Source of the DNA: Tetranychus cinnabarinus
Taxonomy: Eukaryota; Arthropoda; Arachnida; Trombidiformes; Tetranychidae
DNA: 64,000 nt
Assembly: GCA_022266195.1 (NCBI GenBank)
Contig: WHVY01000005.1
Location: forward strand, 8,184,001-8,248,000
Direction: 5' to 3'
Part shown: one piece after another, positions 1-13,200 of the stretch
Layout: each line of letters begins with the position of its first letter
How positions within the stretch are numbered: the stretch's first letter is position 1
Notes under the pieces: generated by a model
What the model was told of the DNA's origin: nothing
The model's input: the letters and a program-made list of their open reading frames with translations, nothing else
Databases searched by the model: none
Position numbers and translations under genes: made by a program

Positions 1-3000
1 CTTCTTGTTTAACTGAAATATATCGCCTTAATTGGTCGACCTGAACATCGGCCACAAATTGACTGGTAAATGAAATTATAGACTCAACTCGATGGCGTAA
101 CTGAACATCGTACAAATGGTGAAGGATATAACACATTTGTAGTTTGACACCTTCGTCAAGTTGCATCTCAAGTAATCCTTTCAATTTGGCTTCAGCCTCT
201 AAATCATATTCATTATCAAAAGTAGCTGGATCTATGAGAATCAATAAGCTTCCCAAATCGTTGTCTTCAATGTAACCATTCAACAAAAGTTTATCAATCA
301 GTTTAAGTAATGGGACGAATAAGTCGGTATTGGATCCACCAATAGGATCTCTCATCGGCCGATTTGAACGTTTTACTGCCTCATCAAGAGCTTCCATCAC
401 AAATGATTTAAGAGTTTCAACCGGGAAAAAGGGTGCATATAAACCCTTGACCGATTCAACCTTTTCAACTTTATCTGATTGTTTCATTTGAGGTCGAATA
501 GAAACAGATTCAAGCGATGAAATTGAATTCGAAAGGCAAGGATTATTTTTGTATAAATCTTTCAACTCGTTGCCTAGTGGGACAATGAACTCATTTTGTG
601 TCAATGAGCGTGCATAAGCTCCTGACTCTAAATGTAAACTAATTAATAGGTCAGCAAATCCCGATCTCAATGGCCCAGACATGTACTCTGATTGGATAGC
701 ATAAAGAAGCTGCTTTTCGTCCACATGAGAGCAAATGATATGAGCAGCTCGGGTATTGCCTTGAAAACAAAGTGCACCATAAAGCGCCAATGTTCGAGCG
801 TGAAAAATCAAGAATTTTTCTGCTTCTATGAGTTCAAGAATGTCAACACATCGATCTTCTTCTGGTATGTGCAAAGCTAACATTGAAACGGCATCGTCAA
901 CCAACATGGACCAACCTCGAATATCAGATAGTTTTAGAGCGTGAGGTTTTAATGATATATTTGGCACTCGAGCCCATTGGTATCGTTGTAGTGACTGTAC
1001 TTTCAGACGAGGAGGACATTGTGGTGTTAAATGCTTCTCTGATGATCGTAAGATAGCAGCTGATAGAGGAAGCGTTGTTGGTGTTCGACCTAATTCGAAT
1101 TGAAGGCACTCTTTGCTGGTCGCTTCAAAGAACACAGCTGGAAACAGTTTAGTTCCTGGTTCAAGACGGAATCGATACTTGGTTGGCTTTCCATCAGCAG
1201 TAAAAGTCAACGTACCAGTTGATAAGTCGATATGACAGCCGACAAACATACCTTGATTTGAACGTCCACCAGACTGTTCAATCTCATTGACATCATTGTA
1301 TAACTGACCAGCATTCAAAATATAACAATTTTGTCGATCACAGTATTCAGCAAGTTGTCCATTTTCACCCCAAACTTGAATAGTGGCTCGACGAACAGAA
1401 TTGGCGTCAAATGTTTTCTCATAATGACGGAAATTGGAAACGACCCAACCACAATAGACATGATGAGGATCTTGACCTGGAAAGATTCTTATACCATAGA
1501 AATATTCATCGATCAAATCTAATGATGCAGGATCCAATTGATCTGAAGCTTCATCTGGCAAAGCCTCTGAAATGTTGGATCTCGATCCTCTTCTGGCTAA
1601 AGGTATGCTTGGACGATCTCCAGTTCTGTTGAAAATCAAACAAAAACCATAATTAAAAAAGCTCATGAGATAATCATTTTCTCTTTTATTCCATCAATAT
1701 GATGCACATGCTATCAATACTGGATTTTTCCTTATGAACTGTGGTTTACTTCAGATGCGGAAAAATAGCAACCCATCGAAACTTTTATAACTTTATCAAT
1801 CCAAATCCAAAGCAAATAATATTTCTCAATACAGATTAATTTAGAGCAGAAGAATTTCATTTCAAAGGTTCTAATTAGCAATTATCATTAAGTTATAAGC
1901 AGTAATTTCATTCAAGGAAATACGAACTTACCCGATATTTTGCGGTCGATCTGGAACTGCTGGTGGAATTAACTGAGTAGCACTCGAAGCTAAAACACTT
2001 ATTGTAGGTGGTTCGACTTCCCTTGTTCTTGGTGATCTTGGAGGTAATTGTGGTTCTTTCTTACCGAACAATCTGAACGGTGACTTTGCTCTTTTCTTGG
2101 TTGCATCTTCAACTCCTGACGTCTTTGAACGGTTCAGCGTCTCAACAGAAGTGGCTCTTTTAGTCGAAAAACCACCACCAGTTTCGCGCATCATTGCTTG
2201 TGCTTGACCTAAAGATGGTACTGTTAATGCATTATCAAAGGATTTGGTTTTAGTCAATGACCCTTGACGACGAGGAGCAGTTCCCTCACTCCAACCACCC
2301 GGTGGACCAGATCCAGGTTGTGGTGTTTCAACATCTTCTGAAGCATCCTCAGAATAAGCTCGTTGCAAATCTTTCACATCGGCCATGGAAAATCCTGACT
2401 GAAGCATGTGCTGTTCCAAATTGCCTGGATGTCGAATGCCTGATCGTTCAGCTCGAGTGCGTCTCTGTCGACGAACATTCTCCTCAAATCGTCTTTGTTT
2501 CTCTCTATCATCAATCAACTCTCCATTACAAGTCACCGGTAAACTCAATCTGAACATTTCCCAACTCACTTTTTCCTGCGTTTCAAATAATTTGTGACTT
2601 ATTTTGAGAGCGGGCGAAGAGTCGGATCCTCCAGGGATCCTGGTTACCTCAATGGGAGATGGAGTTTCGTCGACATTGATAAAGATGGGTTCATCTTTGT
2701 TGTACCAAAGTGTCATGTTTCGATTCATGTTTACACAAAAAGGTTGATAACCCTCTTGAAGACCACAATTAGTGAAACATCGCAAAGCATTCACATCTTG
2801 ACCTAGAATGAGTCTAACTTTTTGACCAACAGATAAAGTTAAAGCAGGAACACAACCTTCATCACCAACATTTACATCAGTAAAGGCCATTTCGCCACCA
2901 GATGAGTCAAGTAAAAGTTCACCATTGAAAGAAAAGCTTATTGTTCTATCCCCAATATCGACCATACAACCGATAATGTCACCGATGGAAATTGTTTTGC

Positions 3001-6000
3001 CAAAAGGCTCTGTCAGTCCACTGTTGTACTTTCGAGCAGAGTGACAATCAAATCCCCAAGAATATTCATCGGCTCCTAACTCCTTCGAAGAGGAAAAATT
3101 GAGAGTTGCCCACCCAACTCGAATTGGTCCATCTGACAATATTTCAATTTCAAAGTACCATTTACCTGTGGTAACGGCATAAGTTCTTTCAGCTCTGTAT
3201 GAACGGAAATTTTCCCCTTTGACCTTGGCCTTGCCCATCAAATTATCCAGTTCAGAGGCATCTGAAGCTGGAGATTCCAATACATAACCATAGGCCAATA
3301 AAGTCTTGACCATTTCTGAAGCAGTATCGCGATTTGCTTTTTTGATCAAATCGTCAACATACTTGTAAGGCACTAAATGTGGGCTTCTTCGAGCCATTGG
3401 ATCTTCAGAGAATCCATAAGTCCAGTTTTGTTGGATTCTCTCTGCAGACCAAACATTATGTGTGTTTTCGGCCAACAATTCAATCAGTTCTTCGATCTTT
3501 GGTGTAACCTCTATGGCACTCAAATCTAATGGCGCCGGTCTGTATCCATTAGATTGTAAATAAGGATCATTTGGAAGTCTCAGAACTTTTATCCTACCTG
3601 GAGGTTTGTCCATCGTTATACGATAACCAAGGGCTACAATAGTTTTCAATGTTGAAAGGGCCAAAGTTGTGTCATACTTTTTCTCTTTCGCTGGTAACCG
3701 TTCAAAGGACGTTAAACAAGGGTGTTTTAGGGATACATCATCACGAACATCTGAATACACCCAACCTGAATCAATTTTATTCATTGACCAAACTTCGTGA
3801 ATATTCTCAGCCAGCTTATCACGAATTCCCTCAATGTACTGAGGCAAATTTACGTTTGATGTATCAACTGGATGTGGAACAAAAGCGGCGTCATCTGTTA
3901 GTTCAAGTGCTGGACCAAGTATAATGTTTTTCGACAATTCACCGAATTGGAAACATGGTTCAACTTGAAGTATCTGACCGGGAAGAAGTGCTTCCACCAA
4001 CGGGGAATGGCCTATTGGTGGTCCAAACTTTAGACGTCCATGATCACCTCCAAACAAAAAGCGACATGAGTATTTGGCTGAGAAACTGATGACTGGATAA
4101 AACATGCCAGTGTCTGTATTGAACCCTTTGAAACAACCTCGAACTGGTAATCCATTTACGGTAAATGTAATTAAAGGTATATTAAGATCAAGGATACAGC
4201 CGACAACATCACCTTTAACGAGGAATGGTGTTCCCTCAGCAACTGTTCTTACTTGATTCGCAACTCCTGATGTCCAAAAGGCCAGACCATCGAATCCATA
4301 TGAAAATATGTCATCTCCTACACCATTGCCACCCCATTTCGGTCCACCACCAGGATAAGGAACGTAACCAGAAGTATTAGCCCATCCAACACGGAAATGA
4401 GGCTCTAAATGAGTTACTTGTTCAACATGATCAAGTGTCAACTCAAAGTACCAACGTCGGTACATTGCTGAACCTTCAACTTTACCAACATAAATATTGG
4501 GTCTCATCGAGGTGACATGATCAACTAGTCGAGTTTGAAGCAGCAAACTTCTTGATGGTAAAAGATTATCACAGATATTATTTTGAGAACTACGAACTGC
4601 AACACCGTTACCAACACACAAAGAGCACAAAATGTCCAACACTTTAGGATCACGTCCATGCTTTTCGAGAAGTGAAATTATTACTTTGATATGATCTTCT
4701 TTCATCATGTTGAGCGCTTCAGGGGAATCAGTAAGAACACAATGAAGCACATCGAGCATTCCAGTTCCTTCACCACCAGCTTGTGATGAGAATCGAGAAA
4801 ATAGCCAATCTAATCTGTGTGCTTGAGCAAACTGGGCACAATTGGTGTGATTACCTTTAATCACGGCTGCTAAAAGTTGGTACAAATACGAAGATATCAA
4901 GTCCCATGAGGGACTTGATTCACCACCAAGAAGTAAGTGCAATAAACCCTGATTAGTGGTTGTATTTATCTTATCGATTGTTTCTAAAATCAGATTGAGA
5001 ATGCCTTCTTCTTGAAACAAGTCTTGTCGATTACGAAGTGCTTTCAGTCTAATCTGCTTCTCTTCGTGATCAATATCTTCTTGTGGTTGTTCAAAGTAAG
5101 CAATCAAATCTTCCAAACACATAACCATTTCTTCTTGGTCGCACTGTGGCAACACAGCACTTGAAGTTATCTGATGAATGGCCATGGATGAACCACCACT
5201 ACCTCTAGGTGGTGAACCTGGTGGTGAACCCACCATTCCCTCTGTTGGACTTTTCTTTCCATGGACTGATCCTCCATGCATTGTACTTTGTCGAGTTGAA
5301 GCCATTCGAGCTCCATGAACAAATCGTTGAGTGTACAAACAATCCAAAATTCTTATAAACTTGTTGAACATTATACCACATTTGCGAATAACTCGAGCCG
5401 TTTTAGCTTCTTCCTCTTGAGATCGTGAAAACTCCAGTCCATCATCCATTTTACCTTCTTCCGAAAGAATGGCCTGTTTCTCTTCGACCCTGCCGATTCC
5501 TCTTTTCTTAGTTTCATAAGAACGATAAGACAACCAATAAGCCGTTTCAATGTGCTGCAAAAAGAACGAAGTATCACCATATTTGATCAAAGGTAAACCA
5601 ATTACTTCCTCCTCCTTTTCATCGATTGCGATCTTTTTGTCATCTTTATTCTGTCTCAAACAGAAAGCTGTTTCAGCTACAGTTGCGTTTTCTCGAGCAA
5701 CAAGACAAATTTCAAATTTATCGGTCATTCCTAAGTAGCGTCCAGTTGTTATATGAACAATGCGCAAAGGGTAGCCCCAGTTAATGAATCCTCCAGCCCA
5801 TTTGGTTCGAACCAATTCAAGTCTCCATAAAGATCGAGCCTGAGACATCACTGGTCCACCTTCATAAATCACCATATTCTGTCCCGTTGATTCATTCCAA
5901 TTAGCTGGAACAGTAAGGCATTCATCGCCTCCATGGTAAAACCTGAGAACGTCACCACCAAAAACAAATCCAACATTCTTGGTTCGACTGAGTCCAGTAC

Positions 6001-7807
6001 CGAAAGGAGCAACTGACCAATGGGTCAATTTGAAACTGGCATCAACAATACTGCGTTCCTCTTCTTTTGCTGTATGCTATTCAGTGAAGTCATCAAAAAA
6101 GCGAAACATAATAAAATGAATTAAATCGTTGCAACAATCTTTGATATTTTGCCAGAAACGAAGAAAAGTGAACAAAATCGAATAACTCTAATTGGAAAAG
6201 TGTCAAGTCCAACAGATAAAATGAAGTTTAACAATCATCCAACTCGAACATTTATTTATAACTTTTCAACGAGTCAAAATGAATTAACTCATAGGAACTC
6301 ATGTTGACTAAAATTCTTATCCATTTTCCTTCTGAAACAATTTCAATCAACAATTTAATAAAGGTAACTTACTAGATATCTTTCTGTTGCCACACTGACC
6401 AAAATTATTTCATCTCCAACTCGTACTTTTTCACCTTCTGACCTTTGCTTGCTGGCAGGATGCACAGTCCACCAACATGTTTCACCCTGTGAGTGCTCTT
6501 GAAGACCAACATCAAATGCTAATTTATCACTGGATGAACTGGTAGATGAAAGGCAGGCCAAGTACATTTTAGAGTGACCATGACGAAGTAACACGGCATG
6601 ACCATAAAGCAAGGTTCTTGAGCTACCTCCTGAACCTCCTTTACTTCCTCCACCTTCAGAAGTTCCTTGAGCTTCAGCAGTTACCATCTCTTGAAGAGCT
6701 CGAACAGATAACGCTTGTTCAATTACAAATACACATGAAGATAGTTCCGGTGGAAAATTTTTGTCCGCAATGTTTTCAAGAAAACAATGACGATTACCAA
6801 AGCCTTCAGCAGCCAAACAGATTCGAGTTCCTGTTGCCGTGCTTTGTAAGCAAACCATATCATCCTGAAATCATTGAAAGCAATTCAATTAGAAATTATC
6901 AATTTAACATGGTAACTGGATAGTTTAACTCTTGAAGAGTACAATTGGATTGTCCTGAAATTTTCTCATAATTTAATAAAGTGATGCTGACTAAAAATTT
7001 CAATCTGAAATGCAAAGGAATTACATTATACCAAAACATTTCTCAATAAAAGTTGAATCATTGTCTATGAGTCTATACTGACCTAAAGGCCTATTTTATC
7101 ATCTTTTGCAATTTTCTGCTTTTTCCTTTTACTATCTTCGACCCTATGATCCTCTTCGCCCCTTACAATACTAAACACCGATGATTAACAAGGAAAAATT
7201 CAAGTTAAACATCTATCAAATCAAACATCTGATCTAACACATGAACCATTAAACACCACCAATTGATCATAAACTGAATCTTATATGGAAGCAGTGAACC
7301 ATTGGTGAAATTGGGTGGTGAAAATCGCATGAAAAAAGAGATTTGAGAAAATCGAGTTCGAAAAAGTTCGAAGTTCTAGTTTTGTATCCATGTGTTTCTA
7401 AATGAACTCCGAAGGTTTAGCTTTAAATCGCTTCACTGAAACAGCATTTCTGTGAGTTTATTTGTCTTTTTTACATAGAACCCAGTGATAGTCTCGAATG
7501 ATAAGTTGAACCTTCTTTTAATAGCAGCAAATTGAACTATTTTAGTTTTGAGTTAAATTACGTTTCAACACTTGTTTATTTATAATAGATTTGATTTATA
7601 CATTCCTATTGAACTTCATCAGTTAATGTTCAAAGTAAAACTTGATACTTTTTGTATGTAAGTTAAGTAAAAGAAGTTCATTTCGATTATTATATTTTCA
7701 TTATAAAAGATGAATTTAAAGCTAAATTTTGTGAAGTAGAAGTGAAAACTTACAGTTCGTAGGAATGACACATCATCTTGTTCCGATCCAGCTTCAGTAT
7801 CTCCCAT
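1..7807 (-). CDS. RyR: Ryanodine receptor, N-terminal part (first four coding exons; continues off left edge)
   Basis: Calcium-release channel of the sarcoplasmic/endoplasmic reticulum. Coding exons on the minus strand: 7754-7807 (starts MGDTEAGSEQDDVSFLRT), 6373-6864, 1932-6076 and 1-1625, all joined in frame by GT-AG introns. About 2,100 of a usual 5,000 or so residues are present; the pore and membrane segments lie outside. Seen in order, with rough residues: IP3R/RyR N-terminal trefoil region (1-210, with AAEGFGNRHCFLE and GYHAVLLRH-like motifs), MIR region (to about 410), RIH domain (500-670), SPRY1 (710-870), two RyR repeats (LAENIHEVW near 930 and LAENTHNVW near 1040), SPRY2 (1140-1270), a basic Ser/Pro-rich linker (1480-1560) and SPRY3 (1590-1740). 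The Met at 7807 matches the family N-terminus. Near residue 183 the exon 3 join is fixed by the conserved VDASF motif. No frameshift or stop is seen. Head-to-tail downstream of the kettin gene on the same strand. Confidence 0.97.
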
Positions 7808-10223
7808 TGTGAATTGATTTTATCACTAATTTGACACGAATTTATTCGAGTGAAGGTCGATATTTAATAATCACAGTAATAAACTGAGGTATTAACACAG
7901 AAGCACATAATTTATCCATTTTTTGTTTGAGTTGAATAACTTTTCCTGGATTTCATTGTTGTTACACTTGAATAAAAATAATTGAAAAACTTTTAACAAA
8001 ATTGGAATAAAAAATAAATAAATTAAAGCTAAAACAATTGAAGTAGATTTAAGGATCTTCTGAGAAAACAAAATAAAACTATTCCCTTTCTTTCATCAGT
8101 TTTCTCTGTCTATTTTGTTTGCGAAACGAATCAGAAAGCTTAGTTTAGTTTAATTAGCAACAAAGATTGAGAATGAAGATGAAACAACAAGATACATCTA
8201 AATTGGGAATCAGGTCAAACCACAGAAATTGCGCTGTTACATGCGATTCATAACTCGACTTTGTAACTGGATGAAACTAAAATAGATTGTTCTCTTCAAC
8301 AGAATCTGCTTGGGCCTTTTGCCAGTCTTCAACATCGTCTCATCTTTTCAACTCAACAATCTATTTTAGCATTTGAATGTTTCCAGATTCATTATATTCC
8401 AATACTTGTTGAATCGACTGTCATTTCACCTGAAATAATCCAAAAGCAATTGGCATTAATGGATCATTTCATGTAACAGTAATTCGACCAAGATCATGTA
8501 CTTGATGTCTTCCAGTCAGGTAGCGCACACACGGAAGATATACAGGTAGAGATGCAAATCAATTTAACGAGTTTTCTTTTAGATATTTTATAATATTATG
8601 GGAGAATCAACTTTTCAACTCCCAATCTCTTTCTATCTATTCATTTGGTACAGCAGAGGACAATATCAAACTGTAATCTGAAGCTTTATTCCAATAAATG
8701 AAACCAAAACTGCACTTTACTTAAGACTGAGAAATAAAGCTTAAAGAAATCGCAATTCTATTAATAAATAGCGTACAGATGAAGAAGATGATGACGAGGA
8801 AGAGTAAAAGAAAGAAATAAGACGAACAGTTTTATGTCTATTATTTTTGAAATGTCTACTAAGGAAAGAGAATGTAAAAACCTATGTTTTGTCGCAGTTC
8901 AAGTTTTGTGTTTTGCTAATATATCAGGATTGAACGATCAGCAACTTGTTATTCGAATTATTTTTTCTCGGAAAATACGCAAGTAGAACTGAAAAACTTA
9001 CTTGTTGCGAAGCTATCTTTTAAAACTTACAGATAGAAGGAAATACTCTTCAAGTTAACCAAAAGTGTTTTTATTCTTTGCATTGTTCGGTCATCAGAAC
9101 ATTTGCTGAACTAACTTGACAAATTTAACTGGAATTAGCATATAAGGTTGTAGATAAATAACTTGAATTTAAATCAATTGCAGCATTGAACAAACTCTTT
9201 TTCACACAAAAGCTGACTATCCCTTTCAAGCTCTTTTTGTGATTCCTACTTCCAACTTTCATAGTTCATTTTACTTTCTCGTTCTGTTTTCAGTGCAAGT
9301 TTATACTGAATTATTTTTATTAAGCTAGCACGCGAAATTGCGTACTTTCAGAATTTGTTCAAACTAATTTTTTCTAATATGAATTTGAATCAAAACGATT
9401 GGCTTTAGCTGAGAACCAAGCATTTGACAATAAAGAATAATGTTGCCTTTAAACATTCAAAAGTATTATTAGGTTATTTCAAATTGTTTTTATTATGAGT
9501 AGTTTAATGATTTCATTTCTTTCATCTACTCAATAGATAGACCGGTTCATACAATCATAGAAGGTAAAATGATCGTGGTTCGAGTTACTATTTGAGAGAA
9601 CGCGAAAAAGGTTCACAAAGTAATAAAGAATGACACAAATTCTGATTTATTTAATTAGCAACTTGTTATTCAAGTTGAAAAGGAAAAACAAACTTCAAGA
9701 ATAGTTGCAATTAATCAATTATAATTAAGAACAGAGCTAAATTGTAGTTAGAAAGTTAATACATTATATTTATATCATTGATTGGTGAGCAAAATTTACA
9801 TCAGTTTGCAAGTCCACAAGAGTATATAAGAGTATTATTTGCTGTAAGCTTTGGGAACTTAAAACTATTCATTACCATGTACTTTGAAACATGAACCATA
9901 GTAATAACTCTAACAGTAATTGTTTTCCCTTTCAAAATATAACAGTTAACATTAAGCAAATAACAATAGTTGATTTAAGAACAGTTGAGCATAAATAATA
10001 TAACAATTGATCAAGACAGGACAAAAATAAAATAAAATGTCGGTGAAAGGGCGAGAACACGAGATAATTTATATTAATTGATACCGTTGCTTAGTTTCAA
10101 TTATTTCAAGTTTGAAATTTCAACGAGTTACAGATTTATGAATATGTTTTGATGAGATCCATTGTAGTGGTATCATTATTATGAGATTATAGATGAGTAA
10201 GAATAGTGCAAATCTTCAATTAA
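7808..10223. other. Intergenic region between kettin stop and RyR start
   Basis: 2.4 kb of AT-rich DNA holding the 5' UTR and presumed promoter of the ryanodine receptor and the 3' UTR of kettin, both on the minus strand. I see no coding exon here on either strand, and in particular no Pro-Glu-Val-Lys-rich (PEVK) or Fn3-coding sequence that would extend kettin into a full titin-like protein. Confidence 0.6.
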
Positions 10224-13200
10224 TTATTTCCTAATTTGTTCCACAATTAATCGAGCAGATGTTTCAGCTTGTCCACTGTCATTTGTTGCTCGACAAACAT
10301 AAGTACCACTATCTTCAGGGTAAACTTGACGAATAACCAAAGAACAAGACGCATTATCTTGGAACATCTGAAAGATGAAAAAAAGATCAGTCAAATGTTT
10401 AAGTTGCAAGATTAATCGCAAAAATTCACCTGGAAATCGCGGGTATGTTGAATTAGTTGTCCTTCTCTGTACCATGATATCGATGGAGTTGGACAACCTG
10501 AAATAGAGGTGACAAAACGAGCTGGATTTCCAACAGGAACTCTTAGATCTTGTAATGGACTCAAGCTTGGTGAAGAAGACAATGAATCAGGAACTGGAAA
10601 ATAAAAAGAAAACGAATCATCAATTAAGCGTTAAATTAATACAAGATGAGCCTTTACATACGAATCACTTGAAGTCGAGCTGATGAGGTAACACTCCCTA
10701 GTGAATTGGTAGCTATGCACTTGTAAACACCTTCGTCTTCCGGGAAAGCTTCCGATATTTTCAAAGTGAATGTATCTCTTTCGTGTCCCATTCGGAAGTA
10801 TCGAGATTGTTTAATTAAACTATCTCCTTTGTACCAAGAAACTTGAGATGCTGATTATGTTTAAAAGAATGCAAGATTGATTAATTATCATCAATGATAT
10901 TAATGGCATTTAAAATGAACATTTTTCTAAAAATGCAGCAACTCACCTGATACTCCGCTAATTTTACATTTGAAAGTTACTGGTTCGCCTTCATTGACTT
11001 TAATATCTTTCAATTGCTCGGTAAACATCGGTGGTCTTTCCTTTCCTGATAATGGTGTGGTTGGTGTTGATGGTACTGACGGGGTTTTAGGTCCATCGAT
11101 GGCCACTCTTGCTTGACATCGAGCTTCACCAACTTGATTGATGGCCACACACTCATAATTACCAGAATCTTCAGGAACAGCTTCCAATATAAGAAGTGTA
11201 TTTTGGTCTTCATCATCAATCATTTTATGAGTGACTCCGGGTAAAATTTTTGAACCATTTTTAAGCCAATATACATCCAATGGTTTAGAGCCAATGACTC
11301 TAGCGTCAAGACGAACCAATTCACCAACAGATGCTCGAGTATCTTCAATCGTCTTGGAGAAACTAGGAGGAACAGCTCCCGACTTATGGTCTTTGCGTTC
11401 TGTGACGATTAAAAGTTTATTGCATTATTTAACAATTATTGATAGTTTAATAAAAATCATTTATCAAAATTATATTAACATACCTTCAACAACAAGATTG
11501 GCTGAACTTTTTGCCGAACCAACAGCATTTTCTGCTTTTACCGAAAAAACACCAGAATCTTCGAGATAAACTTCACGGATAGTGAGACTTGACTTATTAT
11601 CTGTAGTCTCAATCTGAATATAATCAATTAAAAAAGTTCAAAACAAAATATTAATAAATCATAACTGAAAATAGCATTTCTAAGAAATTTCGATTTCGCT
11701 AACCTGGAAATCTCTCGAATTTTGAATTTCAAAGTTTTCACGGAACCAAATGATAGTAGGAACTGGATCTCCGGAAAAGTGACATTCAAATGTAGCTCTT
11801 TCACCTTCATATACACGAACAGGTTGAATTTTCTTAGTAAATTCAGGTGGTTTCGTTTTTCTTGGCGGTCCAATCACTCGTCTCTCTTTAGTTACTCCTT
11901 TATGCTCTTGTGACATCGTTTCAGTTGTTTTGATTTTTCTTGTTATCTCAAGATCTCCTTGGAGTTCTTTCTGAATTTGCTTCTGTTGTTTAGTATAAAT
12001 CTCTTTACCATGCACAACAGATTCGAGGGGATCTTTCGATTGGGATTCAACATGAGTCTGATAAGACTTAGCCATCCACGAAACATTTGATTGTCCGGCA
12101 GGTTTGACTTCTTGAATAGCTTGTTTATCGGCATAAACAGCTTCAGTTGTGTACTTTTTAATTTCAGGTCTTCCCTGAATCAAAGTCAAATAAGAAGGTT
12201 AAAACTTGAAAAATTAATTATCATTAGTTTTCAGCTTACTTCTTGATCTGTTTGGAATTCCCTTATTTTGACTCTTTCATCTTCACTGAGTTCTTCAGTT
12301 CTCCAAACTTCTTTCTCGGTTCCTCCAGGTGTGAGCTTCTCTTCAAATATTTTGTCTAATTCAGTTTCTTTTCGCTCCTTCTGATATCTACTTATATCAT
12401 AATCGTACCAGGCTACACACAAAGCAAAAGAAGAAAATGATTATCGATAGAAATCAACTAATACAATAATCACTATTAATTAACACCTATTGAGAAACTT
12501 ACGCCTTGGTGAATGTTTGAGAACTGCCCGATAATCATCATTCCTTGGTCTAACATCTAACGAGGTCCAACAATGGGCTTCACCTAGAATGTTGCGAGCA
12601 TAAACCTCGACCTTGCCTTTATCATATTGTCTCGATTTAGGAATATCCAAATGATAAATTCCATCATAGCTAAGCTTGTATCTCGACCCATTAATAATGG
12701 TGTTACCATTGAGAACCCACATGACTCTAGGTCGAGGATAGCCAATTACACGACAGCAAAATTTAGCCCACTCTCCTTCAAGAACTGTTTGAGGTTCAGG
12801 TTTCATAACAAACATTGGAGGCCCTCTTTCTTGGTTACCAGCATCAGCAGCACTTTCGTATCTAAATAGAATAAAATTAAAAGCATTAGAAACTTCAACA
12901 ACTGGACAATCTTAACTACTTACCTTTGACGTGATGACTCGATTTGAGCAATTTTTTGGATACCACTTTCCATTTCTTTGGGTAATTGTGGATTATAAAT
13001 AATCTTTTGTCGAGCGCGGCATCTAATAATAGCTCGGGTTAAATCTTCACCAACTTGATTAACTGCTCGTGCAATATATTCACCAGAATCTTCTGGGTGA
13101 ATGTATAAAATATCCAATGCAACAAAACCAAAGTCATGAGTGGTTTTGAATCGATGGCCAGTGATAAGAGGTTCACCATTATGATACCATTCAACACGAA